Assembly (NCBI GenBank): GCA_963573315.1
Contig: OY752140.1
Location: 2,480,001 to 2,544,000 of the forward strand
Origin: Entomortierella parvispora
Lineage: Eukaryota > Mortierellomycota > Mortierellomycetes > Mortierellales > Mortierellaceae
Length of the DNA: 64,000 nt
Direction: 5' to 3'
This document shows positions 58,045 through 64,000 of the stretch, one piece after another. The notes under the pieces were generated by a model, which saw nothing but the letters and a program-made list of their open reading frames with translations, was not told where the DNA came from and did no database searches. Numbering within the stretch: position 1 is the first letter of the stretch; each line of letters begins with the position of its first letter. The translations under genes and the position numbers were made by a program.

Positions 58045-61000
58045 ATGGAGTTCATACACCGTGCTATCCCGCACCGTGTCCGCCGCCTTTTCGCCAACAA
58101 GGCCAAGGAGGGCAATGGCCCAGAGGACAGCTACAGGTTACGGCGCATGGAGTCGCATGCGTCCATGACTGCAACCAAGCGCAGGCGCATCTACCTCAAC
58201 CTGACTCCAGAGTCGATCGAGAACGACCTCGACGCCCCGAACGAGTCGCTGCCACATTACCCGACGAACAAGATCACGACCTCGGTAAAACCCTCTTCCA
58301 CTCTTCCAGCCCTCGTTTGCTTCTATTGCTGTTGTATCATCCAGTGCAGTGATGGTGGTGGTGGTGGTGGTGTGGTGGTGTTTCCTCTCTGCAGCAGACA
58401 AACAAGACAAACAGGCCGGATAAGGATGGGTGTGCAGGGTCTCTCTCTCTCTCTCTCTTTTTTTTTTTCTCGCCCGCCCTTGAACTGGCCAAGGGCCACC
58501 GCTTCAAACCTCCTTGCGTGCACTGACAGACGGACCGTCGCTGCTGCTGTGTTATTTTGGGACACGAGTCGAGTCGAGTCGACTGCAGTCAAGTCGACCC
58601 CTGTTCATGTCCCGCCAGATGAATATCTAGTGCTGGGTGCCGTTGGCGAACTGGCCAACAGGAGCTCACTTGCCCTTTTTTTTTTCTGCGGTTTCTCGAT
58701 CGCCCTATTCGGTCATTATCTTCATCATCGTCTTCCTTCTCTCTTTTGCCGAACCGGTCTTTGTTCCTGTTCTCTCTCCGCTCTCTGCCTACCCGTCCGG
58801 ATAGCACGGCAACCCTTACCCACGGCAACTCTTTTTGTTCCTGCTTCGACGTTCAATTGGTTTGTTCACGCACACTCACCTCACACACAAACACACACAT
58901 ACACCTTTGTCGACACGCTTGCACATATTTTGACGGCTCAGCGCCAGCAGATTGATCCCACTGGATCATGATTTTTGTCAACTTGTCGTTGCCACAACAA
59001 TGATCACAACCAACAACGACAAGGCAGCATAAAAAAAAGGAGTATTGTTTGTCGGTCGAGTGAGCATAGTGAGGTGCGCAGGCGGGGCACATGGCGAGTG
59101 CTAGGGGGAAGGTCCCCTGCAGTACCCTGCCCTGTCTATTTCCAGGAGAAGAAGGGAGGACGGTCAAGCGGTGTCTTGATCTGGTCTGGCGAGAAGAACT
59201 CTACCTTATTGAAGGTTCTGTTAAAATTCGCTCGGGTGAATCATAATCCCTTATTGTGTCTTTCTACGGCCTTCTCTGTCCTCCTGGCTTCTTTGGGTTG
59301 GATTGGATTGACTTGGCATGGCCAAAGCAGACCTGACTTGAACTGGGCGGGCATGTCCACGGCTCTCTCTCACGATGTCAGTTAATATCAGGGTGTGGTT
59401 GATGCAACTGATACAAAGATTACGGACAACTGTTCGGAGAGCTGTTATTCCTTCCCTCATTTCTCATTGAATCGATATGCTGTGGGCTGCGCCGGAGTGC
59501 TCTCATCCCTGCCTGCCGTTATTTTTAATCGCGTCGTTCTTCCCTTTTTGGACCAACGGTCGAGACAAGAGATACAATCCAGTTTTCCCTGTGTGCCCTG
59601 CTTGTGTGTCCGTGTCCGTGTCTGCATCTGTGTCTGTATCTACCTCTCTAGGTCTATCCTCTTTCTTTTTCTTTTTCTTTGCAGTCGTATCATTCAAAGG
59701 AGTTCAGTTGGTAAAAAGGTGCCAGCGATGACAGCGTGGCTTTATCGCTGTGTTTCCCCCCTCCCCCCCTGGACCAATGCCAGTCTAGACTATTTAGACA
59801 TGATCATTTCAGGCTGTTCCTGCAGCGGTGGACAGGTGTTCCGTTCTTTGTACAACCATACAACCATCGCCCGTCCTAGCAAATTAACGCTCTTTTTTCT
59901 CTTTCATGGTGATCGCCATCTAGAAATATGATCTGTTCTCGTTCATACCCAAAAACCTGTTTGAGCAATTCCGTCGCATTGCTAATCTGTATTTCCTGTT
60001 TGTCGCCGGACTCTCCATCGCCCCGATCCTTGGCGGCTTTGCACCCTTTCTTACATTCTTGCCCCTCATCTTCATCATCGTCGTCACCGCCATCAAGGAT
60101 GGTATCGAGGACTGGAAACGTAGAAAGTCTGACGAAGCCTTCAACAATGCCCCCACTATCCTCCTTCGCAACTGGACAAACACAAACCTGCATTCTGGCT
60201 CGTCCTCAAAGATAGAGCTGATCCAGTCCTTATTCAACAAAATCTTTTTCTGGAGTAAGAGGCCGCTCGACCCAGCAAAACACAATAGAGCTGCCGCGAT
60301 CAATGCCCTCGCCGCTGCACCCACGACCCCCGGCGGTCGTTCAGATCAAAACTCATATTTCGATGGCACCTCAATCAATGGAGCGGCTCCAGACGGTCAG
60401 GAATCTGCTGGCAGACCTGCTCGTCGAATTCGTCGCAACATTCCCCATTCTGTCCTCAATCACACAGAGTCCTACTCTGGAAAAGCAGCCGCATTGGGTG
60501 CAAAATGGAGGGACTGTATCTGGCAGGATGTAAAAGTCGGCGATATTGTGTACCTGAAAAACGACGACCCGATCCCTGCAGATATGGTTATCCTTTCTAC
60601 TTCGGAGCCAGACGGACTTTGTTTTATCGAGACCAAGAACTTGGACGGAGAAACCAACCTCAAGATTCGACGGGGATTGACAGCGACCAATGGACTCAAA
60701 ACACCATCAGATATTGAGCGAGCAGCTTTCTATGTCGAGTCCGAAGCACCCCATGCCAATCTGTATTCTTACCAAGGCGCACTCAAATGGCTCATCTCGG
60801 ACGGCGCTGATATGCCTGCAGGAGATCGCGTAGTTCATAACAAGACAGAGTCTATCACCATTAACGAGATCTTGCTACGTGGGTGTGTCCTCAGGAACAC
60901 TGGACATGTCATTGGAATGGTTCTTTTTACGGGCACGGACTCCAAAATCATGCTGAACTCTGGTGACACTCCCAGTAAACGCAGTCGCATTGAGAAAGAT

Positions 61001-64000
61001 CTCAACTTCCATGTAGGGCATGAGTTTACGTGACTTCAAAGGCGTCGTATCAATTGGTAGTGGTCTAACTCATGCTTACTCTTTGAATTCTAGATTGTCA
61101 TGAACTTCATTATCCTGTTCGCTCTCGCTCTTGGATCTGCTATTGCCAATGGCGTCATTTTTGGAGATACAAGCAACAATTCAGCAACCTACTTCGAATT
61201 TGGCGCAGATGCATCCACACCCTTCATGTCTGCCTTTATTACCTTCTGGTGCGTTGTGGGCCTGCTTGTGTGTATTTAGTATGGATGCCATAAGATCTGA
61301 CTGGATGTTTATCTCTTTTTTTAATAGGTCATGTTTGATTTTGTACCAGAACATTGTGCCCATTTCACTCTATATCAGTATTGAGATTGTCAAGACTGCG
61401 CAGGCCTATTTCATTCACAAAGATATCGACATGTACGACGAGCGCGTGGACCAAGCTTGTACTCCAAAGACCTGGAACATCTCGGACGACCTTGGTCAGA
61501 TCGAGTACATCTTTTCAGACAAGACTGGCACTCTCACCCAGAACGTCATGGAATTTCAAAAGTGCACCATCAATGGAATCGACTATGGTATCGGGGAGAC
61601 AGATGCGACCCGTGGACAAAAAATGAGTGGTGATGGTGAATTTGAGCCCATGGAATTTGAGTCGGATGAGGCTTACTTGATCAAGTTAAACCAGGAACGA
61701 CTCAAAATGAAGACTGCCATGGATCAGCTATTCGACAACAGGTACTATTCCGAAAAGACTACGTTTGTGGATTCGGACATTTTCCTTGATATGGCCGACC
61801 CCACCTCAAAGCACGCCAAAGCCATCATGAACTTTTGGACAGGAATTGCAGTATGCCACACTGTGCTCTCTGAGCGCGATATCGACACGGATCCCTATAA
61901 GATCGAGTACAAGGCTCAATCCCCTGACGAGGCGGCATTGGTCTCGACAGCGCGCGATGTGGGCTTTGTTTTCCTGGAGAAAAAGGGCCCAATGATTCAT
62001 TTGGAGATCATGGGCCAGCCCCGAGCGTACAAAGTCTTGAACATTCTAGAGTTCAATTCAAACCGAAAGCGCATGTCCATTATCTTGAGACCCCCAGAGG
62101 GAGGCATCGTGCTCGTCTGCAAAGGAGCCGATAGCGTTATTTACGAGCGGCTCGACAAGGCTGAAGAACAGAGCAAGTTGCGGGAAGACACTTTAGTTGA
62201 TCTTGAGAGATTCGCCAACGAAGGTAAGGCCACAGACGACTGCTTGATGTGTAGTCACTCTTTCCTACCTTTTACCCTTAGTTATAATTATTAACGTAAA
62301 TGCAAATGTTCATTGGCTCTGCAGGTCTCCGTACTCTTTGTCTGGCTTACCGAAAAATCAGCGAAGAAGAGTATGCGGAATGGTCGTTGGATTACGAAGA
62401 GGCTTGCAACACGATCCATAACCGCGACGAAAATATCGAGAACGTCTGCGAAGTCATTGAGCACTCCCTTATTCTCTTGGGAGGTACCGCTATTGAGGAT
62501 CGTCTGCAAGAAGGTGTGCCCGAGTGCATTGCGCTTCTCTCCCGTGCAGGAATCAAGCTTTGGGTTCTTACTGGAGATAAGACCGAGACGGCTATCAACA
62601 TTGGATTCGCTTGCAACCTTTTACAAAGAGACATGATCCTGATCATCATTCAAGCGCAGGACAAGGAGGACACACGAGAACAACTGATGAAGGCTTTAGA
62701 CAAGTTTTGGGGAAGAGAGGCAGATAAGGATCCATCGCTTACCAACAAATCTCACGCACTGATTATCGATGGCGAAACACTCAAGTACGGTCTTTCGCCA
62801 GCTTTGAGCGGATTATTGCTGGATGTAAGCAAACGATGCAAGTCTGTGATCTGCTGTCGCGTCTCTCCCTTGCAAAAGGCCAAAGTCGTGAGCATGGTTA
62901 AAAGAGGACTGGACGTCATGACACTCTCTATCGGAGATGGCGCCAATGATGTTTCTATGATCCAGGAGGCCAACATTGGAGTGGGTATTGCAGGAGAAGA
63001 AGGTCGACAGGCCGTTATGGCGTCTGATTTTGCTATTGCCCAGTTCCGGTTCTTGTCAAAACTACTCCTTGTCCATGGGCGGTGGTCCTACATCCGTATC
63101 TCGGAGATGATTCTGAGCTTCTTCTACAAAAACGTCGTCTGGACCCTGACCATCTTTTGGTTTCAATTCTTCTCAGGGTAAGTTTAAACAACATGCCATA
63201 TATGTTGCTATCGTCCTTGCTCAATTTCTAAGCTGTACTCTATCCTTTCAACAACAGATTCACAGCATTGCTTCTGTTTGACTACACTTTTGTGGTGCTC
63301 TACAACTTGCTCTTCACATCACTGCCAATCATGTTTATGGGCGCGTTCGATCAGGATGTGGATGCCAAGACATCGATGCAGTTCCCTGCTCTTTATCTTC
63401 GTGGAATCAAGCAGAAGCATTTCACTCGTAGCAAGTTCTGGCTCTATGTCCTCGATGGAGTATACCAGTCCGTCATTTGTTTCTTTGTACCCTGGTATCT
63501 CTCCAACGACGCGTACGCCAGCGGCCACAGCACCAACGACTTGGTTGCTCTTGGAACACTGATCTCTGCCTGTTCTGTCGTGGTTGCCAACCTTTATGTG
63601 GGTTTGAACATGTTCCATTGGACAAAGATGATCTTTACAGTAATCTTTGGGTCCATTGTCGTGTTCTTTCTCTACTGCTGGGTCTATGCCAATTTTTTCA
63701 CGATCGAGAACACATTCTATGGAATGGACGAAATTCTGCTGAGCAGCCCTTCCTTCTGGTTTGCCATCTTGCTCTCCGTGATCTTGACCATGTTGCCCCA
63801 CTATGCCTACAAGTTTGCACGCCAGTACATCAAGCCCAATGATATCATCATTGTGCGCGAGCAGCTTTACAGGGAGAAGCACCCGTCAAGGAAAGAGCGT
63901 CGTGCTCGCAAACTTAAAGCCATGGCTCTGAGAGAGCAAGAGTTGAATGGAACCAACTCCAGTTTCCAGGATGCTGGAATCATCAGCACACCAAGTCATG
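58045..64000 (+). CDS. P4-ATPase phospholipid flippase, Dnf-type (3' end outside window)
   Basis: Lipid flippase moving phospholipids to the cytosolic leaflet of plasma, Golgi or endosomal membranes. Exons: 58045-58284, 59924-61012, 61094-61248, 61328-62223, 62325-63177, 63258 onward; all joins are in phase and about 1325 residues are visible. After an N-terminal basic segment comes the P4 entry motif PKNLFEQFRRIANLYFL (TM1-2). Next are the actuator motif DGETNLKIRR, the phosphorylation site SDKTGTLTQN, the nucleotide-binding KGADSVIYERL and LTGDKTETA, the hinge GDGANDVSMIQ, and TM5-10 (SFFYKNVVW...). A Ser/Gly-rich insert lies in the actuator region (about residues 155-215). The C-terminal basic tail (REKHPSRKERRARKLK) is underway at the window end. 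The large N- and C-tails favour Dnf1/2 over Neo1. Its first intron is 1639 nt, far longer than any other here. Confidence 0.93.
58285..59923 (+). other. 1639-nt first intron of the P4-ATPase gene
   Basis: It begins GTAAAACC and ends gccatctag. It contains (GGT)n at about 58351-58380, a CT run and T run at 58441-58470, GAGTC direct repeats (gagtcgagtcgagtcgac, 58567-58584), CA-rich DNA near 58870-58905, and GTGTCC/GTATC-type repeats near 59605-59645. No protein-coding exon is obvious. It may hold an alternative first exon or regulatory elements. Confidence 0.6.
58351..58380. repeat. (GGT)n microsatellite
   Basis: Imperfect GGT run (gatggtggtggtggtggtgg...) inside the first intron of the flippase gene. 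Confidence 0.85.

Noticed and set aside
57363-58045. Overlapping frames on both strands before the flippase start
   Set aside because: They arise from AAAG and TTCC/CATC tracts; no motif, and they fit promoter composition.

Overview
The window is gene-dense nuclear DNA from a filamentous fungus. Genes carry several short GT-AG introns (about 40-150 nt) and sit in head-to-head, tail-to-tail and tandem pairs separated by tens to hundreds of bases. There is one intronless tRNA and no bacterial-type operon. The gene set fits an early-diverging lineage of the Mucoromycota/Mortierellomycota type: a PUF60-type splicing factor, Treslin with its animal-like N-terminal domain, a folliculin-interacting protein, a Josephin protease, Argonaute, and F-box proteins with divergent leucine-rich repeats. 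That placement is an inference from gene content, not a database result. Exon coordinates below were obtained by matching GT-AG (rarely GC-AG) boundaries, reading phase and family motifs. || Layout, left to right. A PUF60-like splicing factor runs off the left edge (minus). Next come an organellar EF-P-type factor and an SLC25 mitochondrial carrier (both plus). A complete Treslin/Sld3 replication-initiation gene follows (minus, 4661-9411), then an F-box/LRR gene (plus) convergent with TEL2 (minus). From 16660 to 21521 (minus) lies the most unusual locus: one apparent transcription unit with an XPG/FEN1-like nuclease at its 5' end and a Fanzor/TnpB-like RuvC nuclease with zinc ribbon at its 3' end. 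Two small unrecognised genes follow (22209-23594, minus). Then come a FYVE-ARM protein with a very long charged helix (plus), a Josephin deubiquitinase (plus), Argonaute (plus), FNIP/Lst4 (minus), a second F-box-like gene (plus), and a giant Rim15/Greatwall kinase of about 4,000 residues (minus, 40864-53787). The right end holds a small membrane ORF, tRNA-Glu(CTC), and a Dnf-type P4-ATPase that runs off the right edge and has a 1.6-kb first intron. || How the genes relate. Several products belong to conserved nutrient, cell-cycle and genome-maintenance pathways: FNIP and Rim15 in TORC1-linked signalling, TEL2 in PIKK (TOR/ATM/ATR) maturation, and Treslin in origin firing. Nothing in the sequence shows that they are co-regulated. 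The XPG-Fanzor locus is the accessory element of the window. It shows at least three points where reading continuity needs an unusual intron, an indel or a stop read-through, so this copy may be partly decayed even though its catalytic motifs are visible.
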